Shown here piece after piece: positions 27,779 through 36,886 of a DNA stretch of 64,000 bases. The notes under the pieces are model-generated. The model ran no database searches. It was not told the origin of the DNA and saw nothing but the letters and a program-made list of their open reading frames with translations. Position numbers and translations under genes: made by a program. Position 1 is the stretch's first letter. Every line of letters starts with the position of its first letter. The stretch comes from Phycisphaerales bacterium (GTDB lineage Bacteria > Planctomycetota > Phycisphaerae > Phycisphaerales > UBA1924): the NCBI GenBank assembly GCA_023382935.1, contig JAHDXL010000010.1, positions 1-64,000 on the forward strand. The letters run 5' to 3'.

Positions 27779-28872
27779 GGCGTGCTCCTCGGCGTGACGC
27801 CGCCCGAGCGGTCGCACTCGTAGCAGGCCTCCACCACGCTCATCGTTCTCCACGCATCCTCGATGCGTGTCACCAACGTGTCATCCTCGCCGGCGATGAA
27901 CCGCTGCAGGTTGCACATCGGCCCGCGGAAGGCGTCGGGAAACCAACTGCCCTCCAGTTCGATCTGCCGCCACTCCTCACGCCCGACGTGCACGCTCAGC
28001 GTGTCCGGCAGGCCCCTTGGGTAGTTCAGGTTGACTCCCAGCCGCGCCACGGCCGCCCCCCTGGTTCCCTCGACGCGCAGGTGCGAGGCCTGATGCTGCG
28101 GCCCGAAGTCGTGCTGGTGATTGGTCGAGATCGTGCAGCGCACCCTGGGCCCGAAATCAAGCACGATCGTCGATGCCACCGACGCCAGTTGCGGATAGCG
28201 AGGGTCGCTGGTTGTGCGCGCCATCACGCGCGACGGCTCGCCGTGGGCGGGGCCCAGCAGGTGGCGCATCAGGTCGATGTAGTGAATCGAGTGATACAGG
28301 ATCTCCATCCGCGGGATGTGTCGCAGGAACTCCCACTGCTCCCATGGCATGAAGGTGTTGACCCGCATCTCCACGTCGGTCAGTTCACCCAGCACGCCCT
28401 GCCCGATCAGGCCTGACAGTTCCATGACGGCCGGCGCGAATCGCAACTGGAAGTTCACGGCGGCCGTCAGGCGCCGCGCCCGGCACGTCCGCACAATCGC
28501 TGACGCCTGTTCGAGGTCGAGCCCCATGGGCTTTTGAATCAGCACCGCCGCCCCAACGGGCAAGGACTCGAGCGTCTCGATCACCGCGCCGGCCGGCACC
28601 GCCAGGTCATACACCACGTCCGTTCCCGGCGACGTCAGATCCTCCAGCGTCCCGGCGACCTGTCCAACCATGAACTGCGCGGCCGCCGCCTCGGCCCGCG
28701 TGCGATCAATATCAAATATCCGCACCACTCGAAACCCGCACGCGGCATACGCCGGCAGATGCGCGTTGACGACGATGCTGCCCGCCCCGATGATCGCGAT
28801 GGGCCTGGGAGCCGTTGGCAACGCCCAGCGCTGACGACCACTGATCGAACCAGACGATGTTCCGCTACCCAT
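27775..28872 (-). CDS. Gfo/Idh/MocA oxidoreductase, possible L-fucose dehydrogenase
   Basis: 365 aa. An N-terminal Rossmann domain shows IAIIGAGSIVVNAHLPAY, and the lysine motif appears as IQKPMG in place of EKP. The C-terminal domain carries the SIHYIDLMRHLLGP block. It is the first gene of the operon and no other NAD-sugar dehydrogenase of the known AKR type is present. It is therefore a candidate for oxidising L-fucose to the lactone (inference). A dehydrogenase for another sugar cannot be excluded. The ATG at 28872 is preferred; the shared 98-bp gap to the mutarotase gene should hold both promoters. Confidence 0.82.
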   Translation of the reverse strand: MGSGTSSGSISGRQRWALPTAPRPIAIIGAGSIVVNAHLPAYAACGFRVVRIFDIDRTRAEAAAAQFMVGQVAGTLEDLTSPGTDVVYDLAVPAGAVIETLESLPVGAAVLIQKPMGLDLEQASAIVRTCRARRLTAAVNFQLRFAPAVMELSGLIGQGVLGELTDVEMRVNTFMPWEQWEFLRHIPRMEILYHSIHYIDLMRHLLGPAHGEPSRVMARTTSDPRYPQLASVASTIVLDFGPRVRCTISTNHQHDFGPQHQASHLRVEGTRGAAVARLGVNLNYPRGLPDTLSVHVGREEWRQIELEGSWFPDAFRGPMCNLQRFIAGEDDTLVTRIEDAWRTMSVVEACYECDRSGGVTPRSTP

Positions 28873-28970
28873 GTCTTGGTCCCCTGCCCGTCTACCAAGG
28901 CGGCAAAGGCACTGTAGCGGACCCGGCTCCAACTTTGCAATGCTGCTCGCCCGCCACTACGCTGCGCAGG
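28873..28970. promoter_or_regulatory. Divergent promoter region of the fucose cluster
   Basis: This 98-bp gap separates the two arms of the cluster and must contain control elements for both. I see a short inverted pair, TTGGT at 28877-28881 with ACCAA at 28894-28898, and CTAC/GTAG flanking 28892-28917. I find no convincing -35/-10 boxes. The pairs are operator candidates only. Confidence 0.4.
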
Positions 28971-29333
28971 ATGAAGTCCTACGCGCAGACACTCGAACTG
29001 GTCGACGATTCCGCCCGCATCGCCGAGTACGTCAATCACCACCGGGCAGTCTGGCCCGAGGTGCTGGTCGGGTTGCGGGGCATCGGCGTTCGCACCATGC
29101 GCATTTTCCTGCACGGCAATCGCCTGTTCATGTACATGGAGACCGACGACGCCTTCGACCCCGCCCGCGACTACCAGACCTATGCAAACGATCCCCGCAC
29201 ACGGCAATGGGACGAACTGATGCGCACCTACCAGCAGCGCGTCCCGGCCGCCGATCCCGGCGACGGGCAATGGTGGTCGGAAATGACCGAAGTCTTCAGC
29301 CTGGCCGAGCAACTTGCCCGCCTCGACGCCTAG
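28971..29333 (+). CDS. L-fucose/L-rhamnose mutarotase family protein
   Basis: 120 aa, the usual length of the RhaM/FucU-like DUF718 family that interconverts sugar anomers. Typical features are the histidine in VNHHRAVWPEVL, the strand RTMRIFLHGNRLFMYME and the WWSEMTEVFSL end. The context points to L-fucose. It starts the plus-strand arm, and 8 nt separate it from the next gene. Confidence 0.88.
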   Translation: MKSYAQTLELVDDSARIAEYVNHHRAVWPEVLVGLRGIGVRTMRIFLHGNRLFMYMETDDAFDPARDYQTYANDPRTRQWDELMRTYQQRVPAADPGDGQWWSEMTEVFSLAEQLARLDA

Positions 29334-29341
29334 AGCCTCCC

Positions 29342-30436
29342 ATGCCCGACCACACCGCCGTCACCGTCTTCGCGCCCGAACAACTGCACAGGTTCTCCCT
29401 GCGCGTCTTCGAACATTTCGGCGTGCCCGGGCCCGATGCACGCCTGGCCGCCGACGTCCTGCAATACTCCGATCTGCGGGGCATCGATTCGCACGGCGTG
29501 GCGCGACTGCACACCTACTTCGACATGCTCGCGCTCGGGCGCATCAACCCGCGCCCGACTATCCGCATCGTCCGCGAGCGCGCCAGCGTCGCAACGGTGG
29601 ACGGCGACAACGGGCTGGGGCTGGTGGTCGGGCCGAAAGCCAACCAGATCGCCATCGACAAGGCGGCCCAGACCGGCTCGGGCTGGGTCAGCGTGTGCAA
29701 CACCAACCACTACGGGGCCGCAGGTTACTACGCCTGCCGCGCCATCGAGCGCGACATGATCGGCTGGTCGATGACCAATACCACCAAACTCGTCGCGCCG
29801 CTCTGGGGGGCCGAACGCATGCTCGGCACCAATCCCATCTGCATCGGCTTTCCAGGCGGAACCGAGCCGCCCATTCTCGTGGACATGGCTACCTGCGCAG
29901 CCGCCTACGGCAAGATCGAAATCGCCCGTCGCGCCGGCAAGGAGATTCCCGACGGCTGGGCCATCGACCGCGAGGGGCACGTCACCCGCGACCCCGACGG
30001 CATGGTCGAAGGCGGCGCCCTGCTCCCCCTCGGCTCTGACCGCGAGCACGGCGGGCACAAGGGCTATTGCCTTGCGATTGCCGTGGACCTGCTGTGCGCG
30101 GCCCTGTCCGGCGCCAACTGGGGCCCCTTCTGCCCGCCCTTCGCCTTGAGACAGGAGATTCCCACGCGATCGGTGGGCAAGGGCATCGGGCACTTCTTCG
30201 GGGCCTTGGACGTCGCCGGATTTATCGACCCCGACGAGTTCAAGGCCCAGTGCGACGAGTTTCGCCGCGTCATGCGATCCACCCGCCCCGCTCCGGGCAC
30301 CCGGGGGCCCATTCTGCCGGGAGATCCGGAGCGCGAGGCCCTGGCTGAACGCTCCCGCAGCGGGGTTCCCCTCGTCGCGCCCGTGGTCAATGATCTTCTG
30401 GACATCAGCAGGCGCCTGCACATTCCACTGGAGTAA
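29342..30436 (+). CDS. Ldh2-type malate/L-lactate dehydrogenase
   Basis: 364 aa. The family has an unusual non-Rossmann NAD(P) fold; visible marks are DLRGIDSHGVARL (catalytic His), VSVCNTNHYGAAGYYA, MLGTNPICIGFPG and EHGGHKGYCLAIAVDLL. These enzymes reduce 2-oxoacids or oxidise 2-hydroxyacids. One known end product of the diketo-fuconate route is L-lactate, so it may oxidise that to pyruvate (inference). Direct action on a sugar acid is the alternative. Confidence 0.88.
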   Translation: MPDHTAVTVFAPEQLHRFSLRVFEHFGVPGPDARLAADVLQYSDLRGIDSHGVARLHTYFDMLALGRINPRPTIRIVRERASVATVDGDNGLGLVVGPKANQIAIDKAAQTGSGWVSVCNTNHYGAAGYYACRAIERDMIGWSMTNTTKLVAPLWGAERMLGTNPICIGFPGGTEPPILVDMATCAAAYGKIEIARRAGKEIPDGWAIDREGHVTRDPDGMVEGGALLPLGSDREHGGHKGYCLAIAVDLLCAALSGANWGPFCPPFALRQEIPTRSVGKGIGHFFGALDVAGFIDPDEFKAQCDEFRRVMRSTRPAPGTRGPILPGDPEREALAERSRSGVPLVAPVVNDLLDISRRLHIPLE

Positions 30437-30439
30437 GTC

Positions 30440-31987
30440 ATGCTCTTCGCTTCTTCCGCGCTCGCGCTTGCGAGTGCCTTGGTGGGGCCGATGCAGCCGA
30501 CGGTTCGTCCGCTGACGGACTTGGAGCGCCAGGCCGCCCTGACGCTGCCTCATCCGCGACAGGTCGCCTGGCAGCAACTCGAGTTCACCTGCTTCGTGCA
30601 CTTCGGTATCAACACCTTCACCGGGCGCGAGTGGGGCACCGGCCATGAAGACCCCGCCATCTTCAACCCCACCGCGCTCGACTGCGACCAGTGGGTCACC
30701 GAAGCGAAAAATGCGGGCATGAAACTCATCATGCTCACCGCCAAGCACCATGACGGCTTCTGCCTCTTTCAGAGCGATTACACCGACCACGATGTCGGCT
30801 CATCGCCCTGGAAGGAAGGGCGCGGCGACGTGATGGCCGAACTGGCCTCCGCCTGCCGGCGCCACGGCATGAAACTCGGCTTCTACCTCTCACCCGCCGA
30901 TCTGCACGCCATCCACGTCAACGTCTACGGCAACCACAGCCAGCCCGCAAAGAGCACGATTCCCTCGCCGGTGCCCGGCGTCGAGCACGAAGGCCCGCAG
31001 TTCGAGTACGTGGTTGACGACTACAACCGCTACTTCCTCAATCAACTCTACGAACTGCTCACCCGCTACGGGCCCATCAACGAGGTGTGGTTCGATGGCG
31101 CCAACCCCAAGCCCGGCACCGGGCAGACGTATGACTACCGCGCCTGGTACGACCTGATTCGCAGGATCCAGCCCGAGGCCGTCATCGCGATCAAGGGGCC
31201 CGACGTGCGCTGGTGCGGCAATGAGGCCGGGCAGACGAGAGCGGAGGAATGGAGCGTCATCCCCATCGCCGGCACGCCCGACCACTGCACCTGGCCCGAC
31301 ATGACCGGCGACGACCTTGGCAGCATGGCCCGCATCGAGGCTACGCTGGCCGAAGGCGGCTGGCTGCACTGGTATCCGGCCGAAACCGACACCTCCATCC
31401 GCCACGGCTGGTTCTGGCGCGATGAAGATCAACACGTGCGCCCGCCCGACGAGATCTTCGACGTGTGGGAACGCTCCGTTGGCGGCAACACGGTGTTGCT
31501 GCTCAACGTCCCGCCTGACCGGCGCGGACTCTTTGCCGACCGCGACGTGGACGTGCTCCGGGAGGTCGGACGGCGCGCGCAGCGGACGTATGCCCGCAAC
31601 CTTGCAGAGGGCGCCGGGTTGATCGCCTCGGCCACGTCCGTCGCTGAAAGCCTGGCCAGCCTGCTCGACGCCGACCCATCAACCGCGTGGCGCGCCCCCG
31701 ACGGCGTGCGCAGCGCTTCGATCGTGCTCAACCTGAATGAATCGCGGCGATTCAACCGCGTCGTGCTTCAGGAGGACATTGCCCGGTCCGGGCAGCGTGT
31801 CGAGCGCTTCGCCATCGACGTGTGGCTGGGCAACCGCTGGTACGAGGTGGCGCAGGGCACGACGGTTGGGTATAAGCGCATCGTGCGCCTGCCCCTGACC
31901 GAGGCTGACCGTGTGCGCGTGCGCATCACGTCCTCCCGCGTCAGCGCCACGCTCGCGGAGATCGGGCTGTATCGCTCCGTGGAGTAG
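30440..31987 (+). CDS. Alpha-L-fucosidase, GH29
   Basis: 515 aa. The N-terminus is a hydrophobic signal-like stretch. The GH29 barrel shows CFVHFGINTFTGREWGTG, AKHHDGFCLFQSDYTDHDV, LGFYLSPAD and EVWFDGANP with the nucleophile Asp219. Residues ~385-515 form a discoidin/F5-8C-like module (SLLDADPSTAWRAPDG, then a jelly-roll end) that probably binds carbohydrate. It releases terminal L-fucose from glycans, feeding the importer and pathway encoded divergently. It starts 3 nt after the dehydrogenase stop. The acid/base residue is not assigned here. Confidence 0.93.
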   Translation: MLFASSALALASALVGPMQPTVRPLTDLERQAALTLPHPRQVAWQQLEFTCFVHFGINTFTGREWGTGHEDPAIFNPTALDCDQWVTEAKNAGMKLIMLTAKHHDGFCLFQSDYTDHDVGSSPWKEGRGDVMAELASACRRHGMKLGFYLSPADLHAIHVNVYGNHSQPAKSTIPSPVPGVEHEGPQFEYVVDDYNRYFLNQLYELLTRYGPINEVWFDGANPKPGTGQTYDYRAWYDLIRRIQPEAVIAIKGPDVRWCGNEAGQTRAEEWSVIPIAGTPDHCTWPDMTGDDLGSMARIEATLAEGGWLHWYPAETDTSIRHGWFWRDEDQHVRPPDEIFDVWERSVGGNTVLLLNVPPDRRGLFADRDVDVLREVGRRAQRTYARNLAEGAGLIASATSVAESLASLLDADPSTAWRAPDGVRSASIVLNLNESRRFNRVVLQEDIARSGQRVERFAIDVWLGNRWYEVAQGTTVGYKRIVRLPLTEADRVRVRITSSRVSATLAEIGLYRSVE

Positions 31988-32112
31988 GAGAAGAGACGGA
32001 GAGAGGCCAGAAGACCAAACGGAAAGAGGCCCGAGCGGAAGCGAGGCCTCCAGCGAGCAACAAGCCAGTCCCATCGCCAAGTCAACCAATCACCAATTCT
32101 CCCGAGGCCCCC

Positions 32113-32922
32113 ATGACCAGCCTGCCCATGCTCACCCTTGCGTCCCTGCTGAACTTCGCCCCTCCGGCCGTCAACCCGGACCCGCCAGTCGACCAGCCCA
32201 CGGAGCAACCCAGGGAAGAGTGGATTCCGCTCTTCAACGGCAGGAACCTCGACGGCTGGAAACTCAAGTTCACCGGATGCGAACTCGGGCAGAACTACCT
32301 CGACACCGTCCGCGTCGAAGACGGCGTCATGAAGATCACTTACGAAAACTACGACTCCTTCGGCGGGCGCTTCGGGCACATCTTCTACCAGACCCCCTTC
32401 TCCGACTATCGCCTGCGCGTCGAATACCGCTTCGTCGGGCAGCAGTGCCCCGGAGGCCCGGGTTGGGCCTTCCGGAACAGCGGCGTCATGATCCACTCGC
32501 AAGACCCCGCCTCCATGCGCAGAGACCAGGACTTCCCCGTCTCCATCGAAGTCCAGTTCCTCGGCGGCGACGGGACCAACGAACGTCACACCGCCAATCT
32601 CTGCACCCCCGGCACCCACGTGGTCTACAAGGACCAACTTCACACCCAGCACTGCACCGACTCGACCAGCAAGACCTACCACGGCGACCAGTGGGTCACC
32701 GTCGAAGTCGAAGTCCGCAACCACGAACTCATCCGGCATCTCATCGACGGCAAAGCGGTGCTCGAATACTTCATGCCCCAACTCGATCCCGGCGACGCCG
32801 ACGCGAAGAAGTTGCTGGAGACACGCGAACTCCTGCTCGATGAAGGCTACATCGCCCTGCAGGCCGAGAGCCATCCCATCGAGTTCCGCAAGGTCGAGAT
32901 CCTGCCGCTGAAGAACGAGTGA
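32113..32922 (+). CDS. DUF1080 secreted protein (3-keto-glucoside hydrolase family)
   Basis: 269 aa. There is a short signal-like N-terminus, then the DUF1080 hallmark WIPLFNGRNLDGWKLKF, a concanavalin-like beta sandwich with GWAFRNSGVMIHSQ and DFPVSIEVQFLGGDG, and a final IEFRKVEILPL strand. Family members include 3-keto-disaccharide hydrolases and they are abundant in planctomycete glycan clusters. It is the last gene of the plus-strand arm, 125 nt after the fucosidase. Confidence 0.85.
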   Translation: MTSLPMLTLASLLNFAPPAVNPDPPVDQPTEQPREEWIPLFNGRNLDGWKLKFTGCELGQNYLDTVRVEDGVMKITYENYDSFGGRFGHIFYQTPFSDYRLRVEYRFVGQQCPGGPGWAFRNSGVMIHSQDPASMRRDQDFPVSIEVQFLGGDGTNERHTANLCTPGTHVVYKDQLHTQHCTDSTSKTYHGDQWVTVEVEVRNHELIRHLIDGKAVLEYFMPQLDPGDADAKKLLETRELLLDEGYIALQAESHPIEFRKVEILPLKNE

Positions 32923-32961
32923 CGCACCAATCCTCTCCGGCGTTTCATCCCGCGCCGTTTC

Positions 32962-34416
32962 CTAGAGCAATGGCGCCGCCAGTTGGGCCGCGCCCTCGAT
33001 CAGCCGGCGGTGCACCCCGCGCCGCGCCCACATCTCCGGCTCCAGGCGGATCGAACGGTCCATGTACGAGCGCTGCAGCGCGACCAGTTGCCCGGTCACG
33101 GCCGCGTCATAGATGAACATCGTCGTCTCGAAGTTCACCTCAAAACTCCTCCGGTCGATGTTCGCCGAGCCGAACATGCACACCGACCCATCGGCCGACA
33201 TGGTCTTGGCGTGCAGCAGTCCGTCACGGAACAGCCAGATCTCGATCCCCTCGTCAAGCAGTTCCTGGTAGTACGCCCGGCTGGCGTGCTTGACCAACAG
33301 CGAGTCCACCTTCTCCGGCAGCACCAGGCTCACGCGCACCCCTCGACGCGCCGCCCCGATCAGCGCGTTCTCCATCGGCTCGCTGGGGATGAAGTACGGG
33401 GTGGTGATGATCAACTCCTTCGACGCCGCGTATACCAGCGTCAGCAGCATGTCGTGCGTGGCCCGTGGCGTCTGCCCGGGGCCCGAACTGACCACCTGGA
33501 TGGCCACGTTTCCCGGGCGATACGCCCCGATGTTCACGTCCTCGAACGCCGTGTCCCCGCCACGACCACACTCGACCCACCAGTCCTGCTGCACGATCAG
33601 TTCCAGCGCCTCGGCCGCCGGGCCCTCGACCCGCGCCATCATGTCCACCCACGGGCCCCTGCTGATCTTGAACAACGTCGGATCGGCCAGGTTCAGACTC
33701 CCGCAATATCCCAGCCGACCGTCGATCGCCAGGATCTTGCGGTGGTTGCGCAGGTCAATCCTGGCCAGCAACGACCGCAGCCTTCCCACCGGCAGCGCCC
33801 CGCGCACCTGCACGCCCGCCGCCCGCATCCTCCGATCCAGGTCGCACCCGAAGAACGGACGGCTGCCCACTGCGTCCAGCAGCACTCGACACTCCACCCC
33901 GCGCCGCGCCGCCCGGATGAGCGCCTCGCCGATCTCGACGGTCCGCCCGCCACAACTCCAGATGTAGAACAACATGAGGCAACGTCGCTTCGCAGCGTCA
34001 ATGTCATGCACCATCGCTGCGAACGCATCCCCCGCCTCGGGGTATAACTCGACTCGGTTCCCCGCCAGCGTCGGAACCCCAAGACCGTGCGAGGCATAGG
34101 CATCGAGCAATCGCGCCGGACCCTGCGAAACCCCGATCTCAGCCTCCGATTCAACCCTCAGTTCGCGCAGCCGTGCCCGCTTTTGCTCGCCCAGCGCCCG
34201 GGCGCGTCGCACCCGAAAGCCCGCCAGCCATAACTCCCCCACAAGTAGGTAAAACAGTGCCCCGACGAACGGAACCACCGCGATAAACGTAAGCCAGGCG
34301 AGGGAAACCCCCGTCGGACGACGTTTCGTCACGATCCGGAAACCCAGTCCGATGATGATGCCCCAGTGCACCACCAGCGTGAGCCAGGCGAAAAATGCCG
34401 CCCAGTCGATGTTCAC
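32962..34416 (-). CDS. cls: Cardiolipin synthase-like phospholipase D protein
   Basis: 484 aa from a GTG at 34416 with GAGGTGA just upstream. Two N-terminal membrane helices (residues ~8-60) are followed by two PLD domains with HKD motifs: HRKILAIDGRLGYCGSLNLAD and HAKTMSADGSVCMFGSANID. This is the layout of bacterial ClsA, which condenses two phosphatidylglycerols to cardiolipin. pgsA and pgpA at 44.8-45.9 kb would supply the substrate. It is convergent with the DUF1080 gene. Confidence 0.92.
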   Translation of the reverse strand: MNIDWAAFFAWLTLVVHWGIIIGLGFRIVTKRRPTGVSLAWLTFIAVVPFVGALFYLLVGELWLAGFRVRRARALGEQKRARLRELRVESEAEIGVSQGPARLLDAYASHGLGVPTLAGNRVELYPEAGDAFAAMVHDIDAAKRRCLMLFYIWSCGGRTVEIGEALIRAARRGVECRVLLDAVGSRPFFGCDLDRRMRAAGVQVRGALPVGRLRSLLARIDLRNHRKILAIDGRLGYCGSLNLADPTLFKISRGPWVDMMARVEGPAAEALELIVQQDWWVECGRGGDTAFEDVNIGAYRPGNVAIQVVSSGPGQTPRATHDMLLTLVYAASKELIITTPYFIPSEPMENALIGAARRGVRVSLVLPEKVDSLLVKHASRAYYQELLDEGIEIWLFRDGLLHAKTMSADGSVCMFGSANIDRRSFEVNFETTMFIYDAAVTGQLVALQRSYMDRSIRLEPEMWARRGVHRRLIEGAAQLAAPLL

Positions 34417-34493
34417 CCGCGTCACCTCGCCTCGAGTCGCTCGACGCGCCTGTTCGCGTTCGGGCTTGCCTTCGGGGCCCCATCCGGCCGACG

Positions 34494-35450
34494 ATGGAGC
34501 ATATGGACTCCGAGCCTGATTCCAACGCGCCCGACGCCCGCGCACGGCTCGAACGAGCCGTCCGGGTGGTTCGCTCTTCGGCACGCCGCTACCCGCGCGC
34601 CCTGCTTCAATCGGTCCTCCATCTTGGCGCATCCAATGGCGTGGCGCCCACCGGGCTCTTTGACCGCATCCGCAGCGTCGATCCGGCACTGGCATGGCTG
34701 GGTCATGCCTCCATGGTCTGTAATCTCGCCGGTGTCACCGTCGCCGTCGATCCGGTCCTCTCCCTGCGCATCGGCGCTCGCGTCGGCAAGCGCACCCTCG
34801 GGCTTGCGCGCCTTCAGCCCGCCCCGGCCTCGCCCGCGTGCATCCGCGGCGTCGATCTCGTCCTCCTCACCCACGCCCACTTCGACCATCTTGATCGCCC
34901 CACGCTCCAGGCCATGTCCGACCGAGGTACATCCGTCATCGCGCCGCCCGGCGTGGGGACGCTGGTTCCCGAGACCTTCGGACGCCTGCACACGCTCGAC
35001 GCAGGGAAGTCAATGAGCATCCGTGGGCTGCGCATCACCGCCATCCAGCCACGCCACTGGGGAGCCCGCACCTGGATCGATCGGCACCGGCGGGTCAACA
35101 GTTACGTCGTCGAGGCCGACGGCATCCGCGTCCTCTTCGCCGGTGATACCGCGTACACCGAGTCCTTCTCCCGACACGGCCCGTTCGACCTGGCCGTCTT
35201 CGGCATCGGCGCGTACAACCCGTGGGTCCACATGCATGCCACGCCCGAGCAGGTGGTGTGCATGGCCGACCACTCGCAGTCCCTCCGCCTGTTGCCCGTG
35301 CACCATTCCACCTTCGAACTCAGCGACGAGCCGGTCGATGAGCCGATGCAACGCTTGCGCCGGGCCGTCAGCCCCGGGCCCTCGCGACTGGTCGAGCCGC
35401 AACTCGGCGCCATCATCAACCTCGATGGCCGCCCCCTGGCGAAGGGCTGA
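34494..35450 (+). CDS. Metallo-beta-lactamase-fold hydrolase, NAPE-PLD/UlaG-like
   Basis: 318 aa. The metal motif THAHFDHLD, the strand LAWLGHASMVCNLAGVTVAVDPV, the second-metal region FAGDTAYTESF and the late HHSTFEL match the NAPE-PLD-like branch, which acts on phosphodiesters. The ATG at 34494 is used; 34503 is also possible. It is divergent from the cardiolipin synthase gene with a 77-nt gap, so a lipid-related role is plausible, but the substrate is unknown. Confidence 0.85.
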   Translation: MEHMDSEPDSNAPDARARLERAVRVVRSSARRYPRALLQSVLHLGASNGVAPTGLFDRIRSVDPALAWLGHASMVCNLAGVTVAVDPVLSLRIGARVGKRTLGLARLQPAPASPACIRGVDLVLLTHAHFDHLDRPTLQAMSDRGTSVIAPPGVGTLVPETFGRLHTLDAGKSMSIRGLRITAIQPRHWGARTWIDRHRRVNSYVVEADGIRVLFAGDTAYTESFSRHGPFDLAVFGIGAYNPWVHMHATPEQVVCMADHSQSLRLLPVHHSTFELSDEPVDEPMQRLRRAVSPGPSRLVEPQLGAIINLDGRPLAKG

Positions 35451-35511
35451 CTTCAGGTTCGGTTCGCTCCATCGCCCCCTATCATGCACTTCGCGCATCC
35501 GGAGTCGTGCC

Positions 35512-36783
35512 GTGTCCGACCATTCTTCCTCCTGCGACATTGCCATCATCGGCGGGGGCGTCATCGGCGTGGCCACCGCGCTTGAACTGGCCCGCCGCGG
35601 ACGCTCCGTGACCCTCCTTGAGCGCGACCGCGTCGGATACGGGTGCTCCTTCGGCAACTGCGGCTGGCTCACCCCCTCCCTCGCCCGTCCACTCGCCTCG
35701 CCGGGGCAGGCACGAAAAGCCCTCCCGTGGCTGCTCGATCCCGAAAGTCCCTTCTACATCAAGCCCCGCCTCAGTCCATCGCTGGCTTCCTGGCTTCTTG
35801 GCTTTGTTCTTGCCGGGCGCAGCCCCGAGCGCTTCAGGCGCGGCGTCGCGGCCCTGGTTGAACTGTCCAACTGGACTGTCGATGCATGGGAAGACCTGGC
35901 CTTGCGCTCGCCCATCCACTTCGGATACGCCCGCCACGGGCTGCTCGCGGTTTTCGAGTCCCAGAAGTCCCTGGACGCCGGCGTGAAACTGGCGCGCCTG
36001 TCCGAGCCCATGGGCGTGCCCTTCGAGGTCTTCACGCCCGAGCAGGTTCGCCAGCACGAGCCCATCGTCACCGGCCCGCAGGTTGGAGCGATCCACTACC
36101 CCCGTGACGCGCACTGCGAGCCGGAAAAGGCCGTCTTTGCCCTGGCCGATGAAGCACGCCGCGCAGGAGTCACGATTCTCGAAGGCGCCGAAGTTCTCTC
36201 GGCCGACCTCGACGCCGATTCGGTGCGCACGCTGCGCACCACGCGCGGACTGTTGAGGCCCAGGCAGGTCGTTCTTGCGGTGGGCGCCTGGTCCGGTTCG
36301 CTGGGGCGTGCATTCCGCCTGCGCATCCCCATGCTGGGCGCCAAGGGCTATGCGATCCTGATGCCTCACGGGCCGATCAGGCCCAGGGGCTCGATCCTGC
36401 TGGCCGAACGCAAGATCGGCATCAACCCGCACGATCACGTCCTGCGCCTGGCCGGGACACTTGAACTGGTCGGTGAAGACCTCTCGGTAAACCTGCGGCG
36501 GGTGCAAGCCATCGCCAAGGGGGCCGCGGGCATGCTCGAAATGGCCGACCCGTCGGAGCACGTTCAAGTCTGGCGCGGGCTGCGCCCCTGTACGCCGGAC
36601 GGCATGCCCATGATCGGACGGGCCGGCGGATACCAGAACCTCTGGGTTTCCACCGGGCACCAGATGACCGGGCTGAAAACCGGGCCGGGCAGCGGGCTCC
36701 TTCTGGCCCAACTCATGTGCGGCGAGAAGCCCACGTTCGATCCTGCGCCCTTCCGGGCCGAGCGTTACGCACGTCGGATTTGA
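35512..36783 (+). CDS. FAD-dependent oxidoreductase, DadA-like
   Basis: 423 aa from a GTG at 35512. The dinucleotide-binding motif DIAIIGGGVIGVATALELARRG starts the protein; RDRVGYGCSFGNCGWLTPS, AVGAWSGSLGR and the C-terminal GLRPCTPDGMPMIGR and STGHQMTGLKTGPGSG are typical of D-amino-acid dehydrogenases and glycine/sarcosine-type oxidases. It probably oxidises a D-amino acid or hydroxyproline-like substrate. It follows the metallo-hydrolase by 61 nt. Confidence 0.88.
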   Translation: MSDHSSSCDIAIIGGGVIGVATALELARRGRSVTLLERDRVGYGCSFGNCGWLTPSLARPLASPGQARKALPWLLDPESPFYIKPRLSPSLASWLLGFVLAGRSPERFRRGVAALVELSNWTVDAWEDLALRSPIHFGYARHGLLAVFESQKSLDAGVKLARLSEPMGVPFEVFTPEQVRQHEPIVTGPQVGAIHYPRDAHCEPEKAVFALADEARRAGVTILEGAEVLSADLDADSVRTLRTTRGLLRPRQVVLAVGAWSGSLGRAFRLRIPMLGAKGYAILMPHGPIRPRGSILLAERKIGINPHDHVLRLAGTLELVGEDLSVNLRRVQAIAKGAAGMLEMADPSEHVQVWRGLRPCTPDGMPMIGRAGGYQNLWVSTGHQMTGLKTGPGSGLLLAQLMCGEKPTFDPAPFRAERYARRI

Positions 36784-36886
36784 AGCCCGGGTCAAAACGT
36801 CGCGCTGTCCGGTTTTACACGGGCTCACCCCTTCCAACGTGAAGTCGGGTTGGTTCGCTCCCGGGCGGCACCCTGTCATGGGGACT